Shown one piece after another: positions 14,306 through 25,018 of a stretch of 64,000 nt of DNA (positions are counted from its first letter, which is position 1; every line of letters starts with the position of its first letter). This DNA comes from Tepidimonas sediminis. Lineage in GTDB: Bacteria > Pseudomonadota > Gammaproteobacteria > Burkholderiales > Burkholderiaceae_C. The notes below the pieces were generated by a model. That model was not told where the DNA came from and searched no databases. It saw only the letters and a list, made by a program, of their open reading frames with translations. A program made the translations under genes and the position numbers. The stretch lies in the NCBI RefSeq assembly GCF_007556605.1, contig NZ_VJND01000006.1:62001-126000 (forward strand). Direction: 5' to 3'.

Positions 14306-15580
14306 ATGGACAAGCTGCTGATCCGCGGGGGGCGACCGCTGCACGGCGAGGTTGCCATCTCCGGCGCCAAGAACGCGGCGCTGCCCGCGCTGTGCGCCGC
14401 GCTGCTGACCCCCCAGGCCGTGACGCTGCGCAACGTGCCGCGCCTGCGCGACGTGGCGACGATGCGCGCGCTGCTGCAGCGCATCGGCGTGCAGGTGCAG
14501 ACGCACGGCGAGCGCGGCGGCCTGACGCTGCAGGCCGCCGATCCTCTCGACCCGGTGGCGCCGTACGAGCTGGTCAAGACGATGCGTGCCTCGATCCTGG
14601 TGCTGGGGCCGCTGCTGGCGCGCTGCGGGCGCGCGCGCGTCTCGCTGCCCGGTGGCTGCGCGATCGGCGCGCGGCCGGTGGACCAGCACATCCGCGGCCT
14701 GCAGGCGATGGGGGCCGAGATCGCCGTCGAGCACGGCTACATCGAGGCGCGTCTGCCGCCCGGCCGCAGCCGGCTGCGCGGCGCGCGCATCACCACCGAC
14801 ATGGTCACCGTCACCGGCACCGAGAACCTGCTGATGGCCGCCACGCTGGCCGAAGGCGAGACCGTGCTGGAAAACGCCGCGCAGGAGCCCGAGGTCGTCG
14901 ACCTGGCCGAGCTGCTGATCGCGATGGGGGCGCGCATCGAGGGCCACGGCACCCGCCGCATCCACGTGCAGGGGGTGGCGGCGCTGCACGGCGCCGAGCA
15001 CCACGTGGTGGCCGACCGCATCGAGGCCGGCACGTTCCTGTGCGCGGTGGCCGCCGCCGGCGGGCGCGCGCGGCTGCGCCATGGCCGCGCCGACCATCTG
15101 GACGCGGTGATCGACAAGCTGCTGGCCGCCGGGGTGGAGGTCGAGGCGGGCGCCGACGGCCTCACCGTGACCTCGCCGGGCGGCGCGGCGCTGCGGGCGC
15201 AGAGCTTTCGGACCACCGAGTACCCGGGCTTCCCGACCGACATGCAGGCGCAGTTCATGGCGCTCAACTGCGTGGCGCAGGGGCCCAGCGCCGTCACCGA
15301 GACGATCTTCGAAAACCGCTTCATGCACGTGCAGGAGCTGGCGCGGCTGGGCGCGCGCATCCGCATCGACGGCAGAACCGCCTTCGTCGAGGGCGGCCAG
15401 CGCTTGAGCGGCGCGGCGGTGATGGCCACGGATCTGCGCGCTTCCGCCAGCCTGGTCATCGCCGGGCTGGTGGCCGACGGCGAGACGGTGGTCGACCGCA
15501 TCTACCACTTGGATCGCGGTTACGACCAGATGGAGGTCAAGCTGCGCGCGCTCGGCGCCGACATCGAAAGGTTGGCATGA
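14306..15580 (+). CDS. murA: UDP-N-acetylglucosamine 1-carboxyvinyltransferase
   Basis: MurA carries out the first committed step of peptidoglycan synthesis, transferring enolpyruvate to UDP-GlcNAc in the cytoplasm. The 424-residue product has the start [23 protein letters not shown] with the catalytic K22/N23 pair, and the loop [14 protein letters not shown] with the active-site cysteine C118. A cysteine rather than aspartate predicts fosfomycin sensitivity. The stop overlaps the hisG start by 4 bases, joining murA to the histidine operon. Confidence 0.97.
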   Translation: MDKLLIRGGRPLHGEVAISGAKNAALPALCAALLTPQAVTLRNVPRLRDVATMRALLQRIGVQVQTHGERGGLTLQAADPLDPVAPYELVKTMRASILVLGPLLARCGRARVSLPGGCAIGARPVDQHIRGLQAMGAEIAVEHGYIEARLPPGRSRLRGARITTDMVTVTGTENLLMAATLAEGETVLENAAQEPEVVDLAELLIAMGARIEGHGTRRIHVQGVAALHGAEHHVVADRIEAGTFLCAVAAAGGRARLRHGRADHLDAVIDKLLAAGVEVEAGADGLTVTSPGGAALRAQSFRTTEYPGFPTDMQAQFMALNCVAQGPSAVTETIFENRFMHVQELARLGARIRIDGRTAFVEGGQRLSGAAVMATDLRASASLVIAGLVADGETVVDRIYHLDRGYDQMEVKLRALGADIERLA

Positions 15581-16257
15581 ATCCGGATGAGACGCTGACG
15601 CTGGCCCTCTCCAAGGGCCGCATCTTCGACGAGACGCTGCCGCTGCTGCGCGCCGCCGGCATCGAGGTGCTGGAGGATCCGCAGACCTCGCGCCGGCTGA
15701 TCCTGCCGACCAACCGGCCCGGGGTGCGCGTGGTGCTGGTGCGCGCCACCGACGTGCCGACCTACGTCGAGCACGGCGGGGCCGACCTGGGCGTGTGCGG
15801 CAAGGACACGCTGATCGAGCACGCCGCCGCCTGGGGCGGGGCGCACGTCGGGTTGCTGGAGCCGCTGGACCTGGGCATCGCGCGCTGCCGCATGAGCGTG
15901 GCGGTGCCGGCCGACTTCGACTACGCGCGCGCGGTGCGGCAGGGGGCGCGCCTGCGCGTGGCCACCAAGTACGTGGCCATCGCTCGCGAATTCTTCGCCA
16001 GCAAGGGCGTGCACGTCGACCTGATCAAGCTTTACGGCAGCATGGAGCTGGCGCCGCTGACGGGGCTGGCCGACGCCATCGTGGACCTGGTCTCCACCGG
16101 CAACACGCTCAAGGCCAACCGGCTGGTGGAGGTCGAGCGCATCATGGACATTTCCTCGCGCCTGGTGGTGCGGCCCACCGCGCTGAAGGTCAAGGGGGGG
16201 CTGATCCGGCCGCTGCTGCAGGCGTTTGCCGCGGCGGTGCGCGCCGACGCCGATTGA
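15577..16257 (+). CDS. hisG: ATP phosphoribosyltransferase, short form
   Basis: First enzyme of histidine synthesis: ATP plus PRPP gives phosphoribosyl-ATP. The 226-residue protein has the short-form layout ([18 protein letters not shown] at the N terminus and [21 protein letters not shown] near the end) and lacks the C-terminal regulatory ACT-like domain of long HisG. Short HisG needs the regulatory partner HisZ, which is not in this window. Confidence 0.96.
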   Translation: MNPDETLTLALSKGRIFDETLPLLRAAGIEVLEDPQTSRRLILPTNRPGVRVVLVRATDVPTYVEHGGADLGVCGKDTLIEHAAAWGGAHVGLLEPLDLGIARCRMSVAVPADFDYARAVRQGARLRVATKYVAIAREFFASKGVHVDLIKLYGSMELAPLTGLADAIVDLVSTGNTLKANRLVEVERIMDISSRLVVRPTALKVKGGLIRPLLQAFAAAVRADAD

Positions 16258-16312
16258 ACCCCTGCATCGCCGCCATCGGCCGGCGGCGCTGGTGCGCCTG
16301 GGCCCTGCCTGC

Positions 16313-16318
16313 GACAAT
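16313..16318 (+). promoter_or_regulatory. Candidate -10 element of hisD
   Basis: GACAAT lies in the 68-base hisG-hisD gap, 7 bases before the hisD ATG. No good -35 or ribosome binding site is present. If used, transcription would begin at or next to the start codon. Confidence 0.4.
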
Positions 16319-16325
16319 CCGACCC

Positions 16326-17657
16326 ATGAACGAGACTCTCCGCGCCCGCCCGCTGCGCCTGGACACCGCGCAGCCCGACTTCGAGCAGCGCTTCGCGCAG
16401 CGCCTGCACTGGAGCGCCGACACCGACGCCGCCATCGAGGCGCGCGTGGCCGAGATCTTGGCCGACGTGCGCGCGCGCGGCGATGCGGCGGTGCTGGACT
16501 GCACGCGCCGCTTCGACCAGCTGGAGGTGACCAGCGTGGCCGAACTCGAGCTCGGGCCGGAGGTGCTGCGCGCCGCCTTCGAGGCGCTGCCGGCCGCGCC
16601 GCGCGAGGCGCTGCAGCAGGCCGCCGCGCGCATCCGCCGCTACCACGAGGCCCAGCTCGAAGCCTGCGGGCGCGGCTGGGAGATCGTCGACGAGGACGGC
16701 ACGCGCCTGGGCCAGAAGGTCACGCCGCTGGACCGCGTCGGCATCTACGTGCCGGGCGGCAAGGCCGCCTACCCGAGCAGCGTGCTGATGAACGCCATCC
16801 CCGCGCACGTGGCCGGTGTGCCGGAGATCGTGATGGTGGTGCCGACGCCGCGCGGCGAGCGCAACCCCCTGGTGCTGGCCGCGGCGCACGTGGCCGGGGT
16901 CAGCCGCGCGTTTGCGATCGGCGGGGCGCAGGCGGTGGCGGCACTGGCCTACGGCACCGCCACCATTCCGCGCGTGGACAAGATCACCGGCCCCGGCAAC
17001 GCCTACGTGGCGGCGGCCAAGCGGCGCGTCTTCGGCACCGTCGGCATCGACATGATCGCCGGCCCGAGCGAGATCCTGGTGCTGGCCGACGGCAGCACGC
17101 CGCCGCAGTGGGTGGCGATGGATCTGTTCAGCCAGGCCGAGCACGACGAGCTGGCGCAATCCATCCTGCTGTGCCCGGATGCGGCCTATCTGGATGCGGT
17201 GCAGGCCGCGATCGACCGCCTGCTGCCGACGCTGCCGCGCGCCTCCATCATCGCCGCCAGCCTCAACGGCCGCGGCCTGCTGGTGCGCACGCGCGACATG
17301 GAAGAGGCCTGCGCGCTGAGCAACCGCATCGCGCCGGAGCACCTGGAGATCGCCAGCCGCGAGCCGCGCCGCTGGGAGCCGCTGCTGCGCCATGCCGGGG
17401 CGATCTTCCTCGGCGCCTACACCAGCGAGAGCCTGGGCGACTACTGCGCCGGGCCCAACCACGTGCTGCCCACCAGCGGCACGGCGCGCTTCTCCAGCCC
17501 GCTCGGGGTCATGGATTTCCAGAAGCGCTCCAGCCTGATCGAGGTCAGCGCCGCGGGGGCGCAGCGGCTGGGCCGCGTCGCCTCGGTGCTGGCGCACGGC
17601 GAAGGGCTGCAGGCGCACGCGCGCGCCGCCGAGCTGCGGCTGGAGGCCGGCGCATGA
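16326..17657 (+). CDS. hisD: Histidinol dehydrogenase
   Basis: HisD oxidises L-histidinol to L-histidine in two NAD-dependent steps using zinc. The 443-residue product contains the family segments [67 protein letters not shown] and the terminal [15 protein letters not shown]. The start at 16326 is the only ATG that keeps the full N terminus. The 3' end overlaps hisC by 4 bases. Confidence 0.97.
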   Translation: MNETLRARPLRLDTAQPDFEQRFAQRLHWSADTDAAIEARVAEILADVRARGDAAVLDCTRRFDQLEVTSVAELELGPEVLRAAFEALPAAPREALQQAAARIRRYHEAQLEACGRGWEIVDEDGTRLGQKVTPLDRVGIYVPGGKAAYPSSVLMNAIPAHVAGVPEIVMVVPTPRGERNPLVLAAAHVAGVSRAFAIGGAQAVAALAYGTATIPRVDKITGPGNAYVAAAKRRVFGTVGIDMIAGPSEILVLADGSTPPQWVAMDLFSQAEHDELAQSILLCPDAAYLDAVQAAIDRLLPTLPRASIIAASLNGRGLLVRTRDMEEACALSNRIAPEHLEIASREPRRWEPLLRHAGAIFLGAYTSESLGDYCAGPNHVLPTSGTARFSSPLGVMDFQKRSSLIEVSAAGAQRLGRVASVLAHGEGLQAHARAAELRLEAGA

Positions 17658-18751
17658 ACCCGCGGCTGCAGGCGGCGCTGGGCCGCATCCGCCGGGACGT
17701 GCAGGGCATGCACGCCTACGCCATCCAGGACGCGCGCGGGCTCATCAAGCTCGACGCGATGGAAAACCCCTACGGCCTGCCGCCGGCGCTGCAGCAGGAA
17801 CTGGGCCGGCGGCTCGGCGCGGTGGCGCTGAACCGCTACCCGGGCCCGCGCATCGAGGAGCTCAAGGCCGCACTGGCGCGCTTCGTCGGCCTGCCCGAGG
17901 GCGCGGCGCTGATGCTGGGCAACGGCTCGGACGAGCTGATCAGCCTGCTGGCCATGGCGTGCGACGTGCCGGGCGCGGCGATCGTGGCGCCGGTGCCCGG
18001 CTTCGTGATGTACGAGATGTCGGCACGGCTGCAGGGGCTGCGCTTCGTCGGCGTGCCGCTCGACCCCGACTTCGCGCTGGACGAGCTGGCGCTGCTGGCG
18101 GCGCTGCGGCGCGAGCGGCCGGCGATCACCTACCTGGCCTACCCGAACAACCCCACCGCCAACCTGTGGGACGAGGGCGCCGTGCGCCGCGTCATCGAGA
18201 CGGCGGCGTCGTTCGGCGGGCTGGTCGTCCTCGACGAAGCGTACCAGCCGTTTGCCAGCCGCACGTGGCTGGACGTCTGGCGCGCCGAGCCGGATGCGCA
18301 TGGCCACGTGCTGATCATGCGCACGCTGTCCAAGTTCGGCCTGGCCGGCGTGCGGCTGGGCTACCTGATCGGCGCGCAGCCGCTCGTGCACGAGCTCGAC
18401 AAGGTGCGCCCGCCGTACAACGTCTCCAGTCTCAACGCCGAGGCGGCGCTGTTCGCGCTGGAGCACGCGGACGAATACGCGCGTCAGGCCGCGGCGATCC
18501 GCGCCGAGCGCGCGCGGCTGCTGCAGGCGCTGGCGGCCATTCCCGGCGTGCAGCCGTTTCCGAGCGAGGCCAACATGATCCTCGTGCGTGTGCCCGACGC
18601 CACAAAGGCGTTCGCCGGGCTGCGCGCGCGCGGCGTGCTGGTGAAGAATGTTTCTACAATGCATCCGTTGCTGGCCGGCTGCCTGCGCCTGACCGTGGGC
18701 ACGCCGGCCGAGAACGACGCGCTGCTGGCAGCGCTGCCGCCATCCCTATGA
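17654..18751 (+). CDS. hisC: Histidinol-phosphate aminotransferase
   Basis: PLP-dependent class I/II aminotransferase that makes histidinol phosphate from imidazole acetol phosphate. The product has 365 residues, LGNGSDELI and [10 protein letters not shown] substrate/PLP segments, VLDEAYQPF, and the Schiff-base lysine K227 in [14 protein letters not shown]. It overlaps hisD upstream and hisB downstream by 4 bases each. Confidence 0.96.
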   Translation: MNPRLQAALGRIRRDVQGMHAYAIQDARGLIKLDAMENPYGLPPALQQELGRRLGAVALNRYPGPRIEELKAALARFVGLPEGAALMLGNGSDELISLLAMACDVPGAAIVAPVPGFVMYEMSARLQGLRFVGVPLDPDFALDELALLAALRRERPAITYLAYPNNPTANLWDEGAVRRVIETAASFGGLVVLDEAYQPFASRTWLDVWRAEPDAHGHVLIMRTLSKFGLAGVRLGYLIGAQPLVHELDKVRPPYNVSSLNAEAALFALEHADEYARQAAAIRAERARLLQALAAIPGVQPFPSEANMILVRVPDATKAFAGLRARGVLVKNVSTMHPLLAGCLRLTVGTPAENDALLAALPPSL

Positions 18752-19365
18752 CCCAACTGCCCGCCACCGGCGCCGCCACCCGCACCGCGGACGTGCGGCG
18801 CACCACGGCCGAGACCCGCATCCGCGTGCGCGTCGACCTCGACGGCAGCGGCCGCAGCCAGCTGCGCACCGGCATCGGGTTCTTCGACCACATGCTCGAC
18901 CAGATCGCTCGCCACGGGCTGATCGATCTCGAGGTCGAGTGCGACGGCGACCTGCACGTGGACGGCCACCACACGGTGGAGGACGTCGGCATCACGCTCG
19001 GCCAGGCGGTGGCGCGCGCGGTCGGCGACCGGCGCGGCATCCGCCGCTACGGCCACGCCTACGTGCCGCTGGACGAGGCGCTGTCGCGCGTGGTGATCGA
19101 CTTCTCCGGCCGGCCCGGGCTGCACCTGGACGTGCGCTTCACCGCGGCGACGATCGGCCAGTTCGACACCCAGCTGGTGCACGAGTTCTTCCAGGGCTTC
19201 GTCAACCACGCCGGCGTGACGCTGCACATCGACAACCTGAAGGGCCACAACGCCCACCACCAGTGCGAGACGATCTTCAAGGCGTTTGCGCGCGCGCTGC
19301 GCGCCGCCGTGGAGCGCGACCCGCGGCTGGGCGATGCGGTCCCCTCCACCAAGGGCAGCCTGTGA
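18748..19365 (+). CDS. hisB: Imidazoleglycerol-phosphate dehydratase (monofunctional)
   Basis: A 205-residue enzyme that dehydrates imidazole glycerol phosphate. The metal-binding histidine motifs are visible: [33 protein letters not shown] and GHNAHHQCE. The N-terminal histidinol-phosphatase domain of the bifunctional enterobacterial HisB is absent, so this organism needs another gene for that step. Confidence 0.97.
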   Translation: MTQLPATGAATRTADVRRTTAETRIRVRVDLDGSGRSQLRTGIGFFDHMLDQIARHGLIDLEVECDGDLHVDGHHTVEDVGITLGQAVARAVGDRRGIRRYGHAYVPLDEALSRVVIDFSGRPGLHLDVRFTAATIGQFDTQLVHEFFQGFVNHAGVTLHIDNLKGHNAHHQCETIFKAFARALRAAVERDPRLGDAVPSTKGSL

Positions 19366-19381
19366 GCCACGGCGGTTGAGC

Positions 19382-20074
19382 ATGGCAATGGCAGGCGGAC
19401 GCGAGACGGTGGCCGTGGTCGACTACGGCATGGGCAACCTGCGCTCGGTGGCGCAGGCGGTGCTGCACGCCGCGCGGGTCAGCGACCGCGTCGACGTGGT
19501 GGTGACCGCCAGCCCGCAGGCGGTGCGCGACGCGCACCGCGTCGTGCTGCCCGGGCAGGGAGCGATGCCGGACTGCATGGCCGAACTGGAGCGCAGCGGC
19601 CTGCGCGAAGCGGTGCTGCACGCGGCGGCCACCAAGCCGCTGTTCGGCGTGTGCGTCGGCATGCAGATGCTGCTGGAACACTCCGAGGAGGGCGACACGC
19701 CCGGCCTGGGTCTGATCCCCGGGCGCGTCGTGCGCTTCCGCCTGGATGGACAGCGTCAGCCCGACGGCAGCCGCTACAAGGTGCCCCAGATGGGCTGGAA
19801 CCGCGTCTGGCACGGCTTCGAGCACGGTGCCGCCGAGCGGCCGGCGGCGCATCCGCTGTGGGCCGGCATCCCGGACGGCAGCTACTTCTACTTCGTGCAC
19901 AGCTTCCACGCGCACCCGGCCGACCCCGGCCACACCGTCGGCGTCACCGACTACGGCGTGCGCTTCGCCAGCGCGATCGCGCGCGACAACCTGTTCGCCA
20001 CCCAGTTCCACCCGGAAAAGAGCGCCGCCCAGGGGCTGGCGCTGTACCGCAATTTCCTGCACTGGAACCCCTGA
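19382..20074 (+). CDS. hisH: Imidazole glycerol phosphate synthase glutaminase subunit
   Basis: HisH supplies ammonia from glutamine to HisF. The 230-residue class I glutaminase has its nucleophile C91 in GVCVGMQML and the catalytic His/Glu in [12 protein letters not shown] near the C terminus. Two ATG codons lie six bases apart (19382 and 19388); the first is used. An insertion around [21 protein letters not shown] appears to be a normal group feature. Confidence 0.95.
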   Translation: MAMAGGRETVAVVDYGMGNLRSVAQAVLHAARVSDRVDVVVTASPQAVRDAHRVVLPGQGAMPDCMAELERSGLREAVLHAAATKPLFGVCVGMQMLLEHSEEGDTPGLGLIPGRVVRFRLDGQRQPDGSRYKVPQMGWNRVWHGFEHGAAERPAAHPLWAGIPDGSYFYFVHSFHAHPADPGHTVGVTDYGVRFASAIARDNLFATQFHPEKSAAQGLALYRNFLHWNP

Positions 20075-20095
20075 CCCCGCCCCCGACGACGTGCC

Positions 20096-20836
20096 ATGCT
20101 GCTGATCCCTGCCATCGACCTGAAAGACGGCCAGTGCGTGCGCCTCAAGCAAGGCGACATGGAGCAGTCCACCGTGTTCAGCGACGACCCGGCCGCGATG
20201 GCGCGCCACTGGGTCGAGCAGGGGGCGCGGCGGCTGCATCTGGTGGACTTGAACGGCGCCTTCGCCGGCAAGCCGCGCAACGAGGCCGCCATCCGCAGCA
20301 TCCTGCGCGAGGTCGGCGATGAGGTCGACGTGCAGCTGGGCGGCGGCATCCGCGACCTCGACACCATCGAGCGCTACCTCGACGCCGGCCTGCGCTACGT
20401 CATCATCGGCACCGCGGCGGTCAAGAACCCGGGCTTCCTGCAGGATGCCTGCACGGCGTTCGGCGGCCACATCATCGTCGGGCTGGATGCCAAGGACGGC
20501 AAGGTGGCCACCGATGGCTGGAGCAAGCTGACCGGCCACGAGGTGGTGGACCTGGCGCGCAAGTTCGAGGACTACGGGGTGGAGGCCGTGATCTACACCG
20601 ACATCGGCCGCGACGGCATGCTGACCGGCCTCAACGTCGAGGCCACCGTGCGACTGGCGCAGGCGCTGTCGATCCCGGTCATCGCCTCCGGCGGGCTGTC
20701 GGGGCTGGACGACATCCGCCGCCTGTGCGAGGTCGAAGCCGAGGGGGTCGAGGGCGTCATCTGCGGCCGTGCGATCTACAGCGGCGCGCTCGACTTCGCC
20801 GCCGCGATGCGCCTGGTCGAGGAACTCGGCGCCTGA
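20096..20836 (+). CDS. hisA: ProFAR isomerase
   Basis: HisA is a beta/alpha-barrel isomerase that converts ProFAR to PRFAR. The 246-residue product shows the half-barrel repeats with catalytic aspartates D8 (PAIDLKDG) and D169 (YTDIGRDGM), and phosphate-binding loops LGGGIRD and ASGGLSG. It starts 21 bases after hisH. Confidence 0.96.
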   Translation: MLLIPAIDLKDGQCVRLKQGDMEQSTVFSDDPAAMARHWVEQGARRLHLVDLNGAFAGKPRNEAAIRSILREVGDEVDVQLGGGIRDLDTIERYLDAGLRYVIIGTAAVKNPGFLQDACTAFGGHIIVGLDAKDGKVATDGWSKLTGHEVVDLARKFEDYGVEAVIYTDIGRDGMLTGLNVEATVRLAQALSIPVIASGGLSGLDDIRRLCEVEAEGVEGVICGRAIYSGALDFAAAMRLVEELGA

Positions 20837-20851
20837 GGCGCGAGCGCAGCG

Positions 20852-21652
20852 ATGCTGGCCAAGCGCATCATCCCCTGTCTGGACGTCACCGGCGGCCGCG
20901 TCGTCAAGGGGGTCAACTTCGTCGGCCTGCGCGACGCGGGCGACCCGGTGGAGATCGCCGCGCGCTACAACGAGCAGGGTGCCGACGAGCTGACGTTCCT
21001 CGACATCACGGCCACCAGCGACGGGCGTGACCTGATCCTGCCGATCATCGAGGCGGTGGCGAGCCAGGTGTTCATTCCGCTGACGGTGGGCGGCGGCGTG
21101 CGCACCGTGGAGGACGTGCGGCGGCTGCTCAACGCCGGGGCGGACAAGGTCAGCTTCAACTCCGCGGCGATCGCCAACCCGCAGGTGGTGCGCGACGCCG
21201 CGGCCAAGTACGGCTCGCAGTGCATCGTCGTGGCCATCGACGCCAAGCGCCGCAGCGCCGAGGAGGAGCGCCGCCCCGGGCCGGATGGCCAGCCGCTCGG
21301 CCCCGGCTGGGACGTCTATTCGCACGGCGGACGCAGGAACGTCGGTCTGGACGCGGTGGCGTGGGCGCGGCGCGTGGCCGAGCTCGGCGCCGGCGAGATC
21401 CTGCTGACCAGCATGGACCGCGACGGCACGCAGGCCGGCTTCGACCTCGAGCTTACCCGCGCCGTCAGCGACGCCGTGGACGTGCCGGTGATCGCCTCGG
21501 GCGGGGTGGGCACCCTGGATCATCTGGTGGACGGCATCCGGGTGGGCGGTGCGGACGCGGTGCTGGCGGCCAGCATCTTCCACTACGGCACCTACACCAT
21601 CGCGCAGGCCAAGCGGCGTCTGGCCGAGGCCGGCATCCCGGTGCGGCTGTGA
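20852..21652 (+). CDS. hisF: Imidazole glycerol phosphate synthase cyclase subunit
   Basis: HisF closes the imidazole ring, forming IGP and AICAR, with ammonia from HisH. The 266-residue beta/alpha barrel keeps the two catalytic aspartates at the canonical positions D11 ([13 protein letters not shown]) and D130 (VAIDAKRR). The insertion [20 protein letters not shown] after D130 is longer than in many species but lies in a loop. Confidence 0.97.
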   Translation: MLAKRIIPCLDVTGGRVVKGVNFVGLRDAGDPVEIAARYNEQGADELTFLDITATSDGRDLILPIIEAVASQVFIPLTVGGGVRTVEDVRRLLNAGADKVSFNSAAIANPQVVRDAAAKYGSQCIVVAIDAKRRSAEEERRPGPDGQPLGPGWDVYSHGGRRNVGLDAVAWARRVAELGAGEILLTSMDRDGTQAGFDLELTRAVSDAVDVPVIASGGVGTLDHLVDGIRVGGADAVLAASIFHYGTYTIAQAKRRLAEAGIPVRL

Positions 21653-21675
21653 GGGCAGCCGTCACCGCCCCGTGG

Positions 21676-21681
21676 TACGCT
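21676..21681 (+). promoter_or_regulatory. Candidate -10 element of hisI
   Basis: TACGCT lies 8 bases before the hisI ATG, in the 37-base hisF-hisI gap. It is a weaker match than the other elements of this layout, and no -35 is evident. Confidence 0.25.
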
Positions 21682-21689
21682 CTCGTTCC

Positions 21690-22085
21690 ATGGACTGGCT
21701 CGACGAGGTGCGCTGGGATGCGCAGGGGCTCGTGCCCGTGGTGGCGCAGGAGCGTGACAGCGGTGACGTGCTGATGGTGGCCTGGATGAACCGCGAGGCG
21801 CTGGCGCGCACCGCCGAGCTCGGGCGCGCGGTCTACTGGAGCCGCTCGCGCGGCCGTCTGTGGTTCAAGGGCGAGGAGTCCGGCCACGTGCAGCAGGTGC
21901 ACGAGATCCGGCTCGACTGCGACGGCGACGTGGTGCTGCTGAAGGTCACGCAGCTCGGCCACGAACCCGGCATCGCCTGCCACACCGGGCGGCACTCGTG
22001 CTTCTTTCAGCGGCTCGACGTTGCCGCCGGCCGCTGGGAGGCGGTGGAGCCCGTGCTGAAGGATCCCGAGACCATCTACCGTTGA
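21690..22085 (+). CDS. hisI: Phosphoribosyl-AMP cyclohydrolase
   Basis: A 131-residue metal enzyme opening the purine ring of phosphoribosyl-AMP. The metal ligands are visible in [11 protein letters not shown] (D76, C77, D78, D80) and [11 protein letters not shown] (C97, C104). The family core [26 protein letters not shown] is intact. It is separate from HisE, as usual in betaproteobacteria. Confidence 0.96.
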   Translation: MDWLDEVRWDAQGLVPVVAQERDSGDVLMVAWMNREALARTAELGRAVYWSRSRGRLWFKGEESGHVQQVHEIRLDCDGDVVLLKVTQLGHEPGIACHTGRHSCFFQRLDVAAGRWEAVEPVLKDPETIYR

Positions 22086-22096
22086 GCGAGCCGCCG

Positions 22097-22510
22097 ATGA
22101 CCCGCCCCGACCGCCCGGAGGACGTGCTCGAGCGCCTGGCCGCCGTCATCGACAGCCGCAAGCCGGCGGCCGGCGGCGACCCCGAGCGCAGCTACGTCGC
22201 GCGCCTGCTGCACAGGGGGCCCGACGCCTTCCTGAAGAAGATCGCCGAGGAGGCCGGCGAGGCCGTCATGGCCGCCAAGGACCTGCAGCACGGTGCCGGC
22301 AGCGCGCAGGCGCTGGTCGGCGAGGTGGCCGACCTCTGGTTCCACAGCCTGATCGCGCTGGCGCATTTCGGCCTCGGTCCCGCCGACGTGGTCGCCGAGC
22401 TCGCGCGCCGCGAGGGTCTGTCGGGGCTGGAGGAAAAGGCGCTGCGCAAGGCGCGCGCGCGCGAGCAGGCCGAGGGCGCCGTCGGCCAGGGTGGGCAGGG
22501 CACGCCATGA
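22097..22510 (+). CDS. hisE: Phosphoribosyl-ATP pyrophosphatase
   Basis: A 137-residue MazG-like alpha-helical pyrophosphohydrolase. The core [30 protein letters not shown] and [16 protein letters not shown] segments carry the acidic metal-binding residues. The C-terminal tail after residue 110 is rich in Ala, Arg and Glu and ends in a Gly/Gln-rich stretch that looks unstructured. It overlaps the following membrane-protein gene by 4 bases. Confidence 0.95.
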   Translation: MTRPDRPEDVLERLAAVIDSRKPAAGGDPERSYVARLLHRGPDAFLKKIAEEAGEAVMAAKDLQHGAGSAQALVGEVADLWFHSLIALAHFGLGPADVVAELARREGLSGLEEKALRKARAREQAEGAVGQGGQGTP

Positions 22511-22893
22511 GGCCGCAGGACGACGCCCCGATCGAGGTCACGCCGGTGCGCGTGGAGCCGGCCGTGGACGCCGAGCGCCTGGCCGGCCTGCGCCAGCTCA
22601 CGCTCGTGGTCTACGCGCTGTACGCGCTGTCGTGGTTCGTCGGCATCACCGCGCTGATCGCCATCATCGTCAACTACGTCAAGCGTGCCGACGTCGCCGG
22701 CACGCTCTACGAGAGCCATTTCACCTGGCAGATCCGCACCTTCTGGTGGGGCCTGCTGTGGGCGGTGCTGGGCGGGCTGACGCTGGTGATCGGCGTCGGC
22801 TTCCTGATCCTGGCCGCCGCCTTCGTCTGGACGCTGTACCGCCTGGTCAAGGGTTTTCTCTACTGGAACGACCGCAAGCCGCTGCCGGTCTGA
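22507..22893 (+). CDS. DUF4870-type small membrane protein
   Basis: A 128-residue protein with an acidic N-terminal tail of about 30 residues, then three hydrophobic segments (about 31-55, 78-102 and 103-118) and a basic [10 protein letters not shown] end. This matches DUF4870/Tic20-like membrane proteins, often found at the end of betaproteobacterial histidine operons. The function is unknown. The ATGA overlap with hisE implies cotranslation. Confidence 0.75.
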   Translation: MRPQDDAPIEVTPVRVEPAVDAERLAGLRQLTLVVYALYALSWFVGITALIAIIVNYVKRADVAGTLYESHFTWQIRTFWWGLLWAVLGGLTLVIGVGFLILAAAFVWTLYRLVKGFLYWNDRKPLPV

Positions 22894-22923
22894 GCGCCGG
22901 TGCGGCGGCGGTCCCGCATTGCC

Positions 22924-23283
22924 ATGTCACCCGATCCCGACTGCATCTTCTGCAAGATCGTCGCCGGTCAGATCCCGTCCCGCAAGGTGTACGAGGACGA
23001 CGAGCTGCTGGCCTTCCACGACATCAACCCCTGGGCGCCGGTGCACTTCCTCATCGTGCCCAAGGTCCACATCCCGTCGATGGCGCAGCTCACCCCCGAG
23101 CACGAGCGCCTGATGGGCCGCCTGATGGTGCTGGCGCCCAAGCTGGCGTTGGAGCAGGGCTGCCTGCCGTACCCGCAGGGGGGTTTTCGCATCGTCTGCA
23201 ACACCGGTGAACACGGCGGGCAGGAGGTGCACCACCTGCACGTGCACGTCATCGGCGGCCCGCGCCCCTGGCGCAAGGGCTGA
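22924..23283 (+). CDS. HIT family nucleotide hydrolase (HinT-like)
   Basis: A 119-residue histidine-triad protein. [13 protein letters not shown] and the [22 protein letters not shown] core are followed by the triad HHLHVH (residues 103-108), whose middle histidine attacks the phosphoramidate. HinT-like members cleave AMP-lysine and related phosphoramidates. The ATG at 22924 is used because residues encoded upstream are not family-like. Confidence 0.92.
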   Translation: MSPDPDCIFCKIVAGQIPSRKVYEDDELLAFHDINPWAPVHFLIVPKVHIPSMAQLTPEHERLMGRLMVLAPKLALEQGCLPYPQGGFRIVCNTGEHGGQEVHHLHVHVIGGPRPWRKG

Positions 23284-23325
23284 CGCGGCGCGCCGGCGCG
23301 CTTTGCGGCACAATCCGAGTCCCGG

Positions 23326-23390
23326 CCGCGGCGGGCGAACCGCCGCGGCATCCTGGCATCCAAGGTTGCAACCGGGGCGATGCCGCCCCG
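23326..23390 (+). promoter_or_regulatory. Two hairpins in the tatA leader
   Basis: CCGCGGCGG (23326-23334) pairs perfectly with CCGCCGCGG (23340-23348) around a GCGAA loop. CGGGGC (23373-23378) pairs with GCCCCG (23385-23390). The second stem ends 5 bases before the GGAG ribosome site of tatA (23396-23399). A CACAAT -10-like element lies upstream at 23309-23314. The first hairpin could instead end the HIT transcript, although no T-run follows. Confidence 0.45.
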
Positions 23391-23405
23391 ACGATGGAGT
23401 CGAGC

Positions 23406-23651
23406 ATGGGTAGTTTTTCCATCTGGCACTGGCTCGTGGTGCTGCTGATCGTGGTGCTGGTCTTCGGCACCAAGAAGCTCAAGAACCTCGGCTCGGACCT
23501 CGGCGCCGCGGTCAAGGGCTTCAAGGAGGGCATGGCGCACGGCACCGGCTCGGGCGATGCGCCCGCCGGCGGCACCACGCCCCAGGTCACGGCCGACAAG
23601 GCCGCTGCCGACAAGACGACGATCGACGTCGACGCCAAGACCAAGTCGTGA
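23406..23651 (+). CDS. tatA: Sec-independent protein translocase TatA
   Basis: An 81-residue protein with one N-terminal membrane helix ([18 protein letters not shown]), the FGTKKL hinge and the amphipathic helix [18 protein letters not shown], then a polar tail. TatA forms the pore of the twin-arginine pathway. The ATG at 23406 follows a GGAG site with 6-base spacing. The Rieske protein PetA in this window has a Tat signal and is a probable substrate. Confidence 0.95.
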   Translation: MGSFSIWHWLVVLLIVVLVFGTKKLKNLGSDLGAAVKGFKEGMAHGTGSGDAPAGGTTPQVTADKAAADKTTIDVDAKTKS

Positions 23652-23700
23652 GATCCCGCCAGTCCGGCCGCGTGCCCGCGGCGGCCATCTCGGTTCGCGC

Positions 23701-24201
23701 ATGATCGATCTCGGCATCTCCAAGCTCGCCCTCATCGGGGTGGTGGCGCTGGTCGTCATCGGCCCGGAGAAGCTGCCGCGCGTGGCGCGCACCGTCGGCG
23801 CGCTGCTCGGCAAGGCGCAGCGCTACGTCGCCGAGGTCAAGGCCGAGGTCAACCGCACCATCGAGCTGGAGGAGCTCAAGCGCATGAAGGAGTCGGTGGA
23901 GAAGACCGCGCGCGAGGTGGAGACCCAGGTCAGCGCCACCGCCGCCGACTTCGAGCGCGAATGGTCGCAGGTCACCGCGGGGCTGGAGGGTTCCGCCGCG
24001 TCGCCCGCCCCGGACTACAGCGCCGACCTGGCCGCGATCGGCTCGCCGGTCTACCCCGAATACAAGCGACCGAAGAAGAACTTCCGCCTCAAGCGCCAGG
24101 CCGTGCCGCAGTGGTACAAGGCGCGCGCCGGCGTGCGCCGGCACGCGTTGTCGGGGGCGGCGCGGGTGGCGCGCTACCGCCCCAGGACCCTCTCGCGCTG
24201 A
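23701..24201 (+). CDS. tatB: Sec-independent protein translocase TatB
   Basis: A 166-residue TatB: N-terminal helix [21 protein letters not shown], then [19 protein letters not shown] and a long charged helix to about residue 100. The C-terminal 60 residues are basic and end in RPRTLSR. TatB with TatC recognises twin-arginine signals. It lies 49 bases after tatA and 3 bases before tatC. Confidence 0.95.
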   Translation: MIDLGISKLALIGVVALVVIGPEKLPRVARTVGALLGKAQRYVAEVKAEVNRTIELEELKRMKESVEKTAREVETQVSATAADFEREWSQVTAGLEGSAASPAPDYSADLAAIGSPVYPEYKRPKKNFRLKRQAVPQWYKARAGVRRHALSGAARVARYRPRTLSR

Positions 24202-24204
24202 CCC

Positions 24205-24999
24205 ATGGCCGACCCCCGCGATCCGAGCCAAGACGAGCTGGCCGGCACCGAGCAGCCGTTCGTCGCGCACCTGATGGAGCTGCGCGACCGCATCCTGTAC
24301 GCCCTCTACGGCATCGGCGCCGCCATGGCGCTGCTGGCGCTGTGGCCAGGTCCGAGCGGCCTGATCGACTTCATCGCCACACCGATCCGCGCCCACATGC
24401 CCCCCGACGCGCGGCTGATCGCGGTGGGCGTCTTCACGCCGTTCTTCGTGCCGCTGAAGGTGCTGATGATGGCCGGCCTTCTGCTGGCGCTGCCGTGGGT
24501 GATCTACCAGATCTGGGCCTTCGTCGCCCCGGGCCTGTACAGCCACGAGAAGCGCTTCGCGCTGCCGCTGATCGTCATCGGCAGCGCGCTGGCCTACCTC
24601 GGCATCGCGTTCGTGCAGTTCTTCGTGCTGGACAAGATGTTCGCCTTCATCCAGGGCGTCACCCCGGCCAGCGTCAACGCCACGCCGGACATCGCCTCCT
24701 ACGTCGAGGCGATCCTGTCGCTGTACCTGGCCTTCGGGCTGGCGTTCCAGGTGCCGGTGGTGGTGATGCTGATGGTGCGCTTCGACATGGTCACCGTGGA
24801 CAAGCTCAAGAGCTTCCGCGGCTACTTCATCGTCATCGCCTTCGTGATCGCCGCCGTGGTCACGCCGCCCGACGTCATCTCGCAGGTGGCGCTGGCGGTG
24901 CCGATGTGCCTGCTGTACGAGCTGGGCATCTGGGGTTCGCGCTGGTTCGCACGCGTCAGCCGCGCCCCGGACGAGTCACCCGCCACGCCGGCGGATTGA
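24205..24999 (+). CDS. tatC: Sec-independent protein translocase TatC
   Basis: A 264-residue protein with six membrane segments and the family landmarks FVAHLMELRDRILYALYG at the N terminus, FTPFFVPLKV, and FVIAAVVTPPDVISQ. TatC is the signal-peptide receptor of the Tat translocon. It closes the tatABC operon. The next gene starts 19 bases later but is unrelated. Confidence 0.96.
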   Translation: MADPRDPSQDELAGTEQPFVAHLMELRDRILYALYGIGAAMALLALWPGPSGLIDFIATPIRAHMPPDARLIAVGVFTPFFVPLKVLMMAGLLLALPWVIYQIWAFVAPGLYSHEKRFALPLIVIGSALAYLGIAFVQFFVLDKMFAFIQGVTPASVNATPDIASYVEAILSLYLAFGLAFQVPVVVMLMVRFDMVTVDKLKSFRGYFIVIAFVIAAVVTPPDVISQVALAVPMCLLYELGIWGSRWFARVSRAPDESPATPAD

Positions 25000-25018
25000 G
25001 TGGGCGCGGGCGTCGTCG

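Noticed and set aside
15577-16257. HisG as a truncated gene
   Set aside because: At 226 residues it matches the complete short form, which works with HisZ; it is not truncated.
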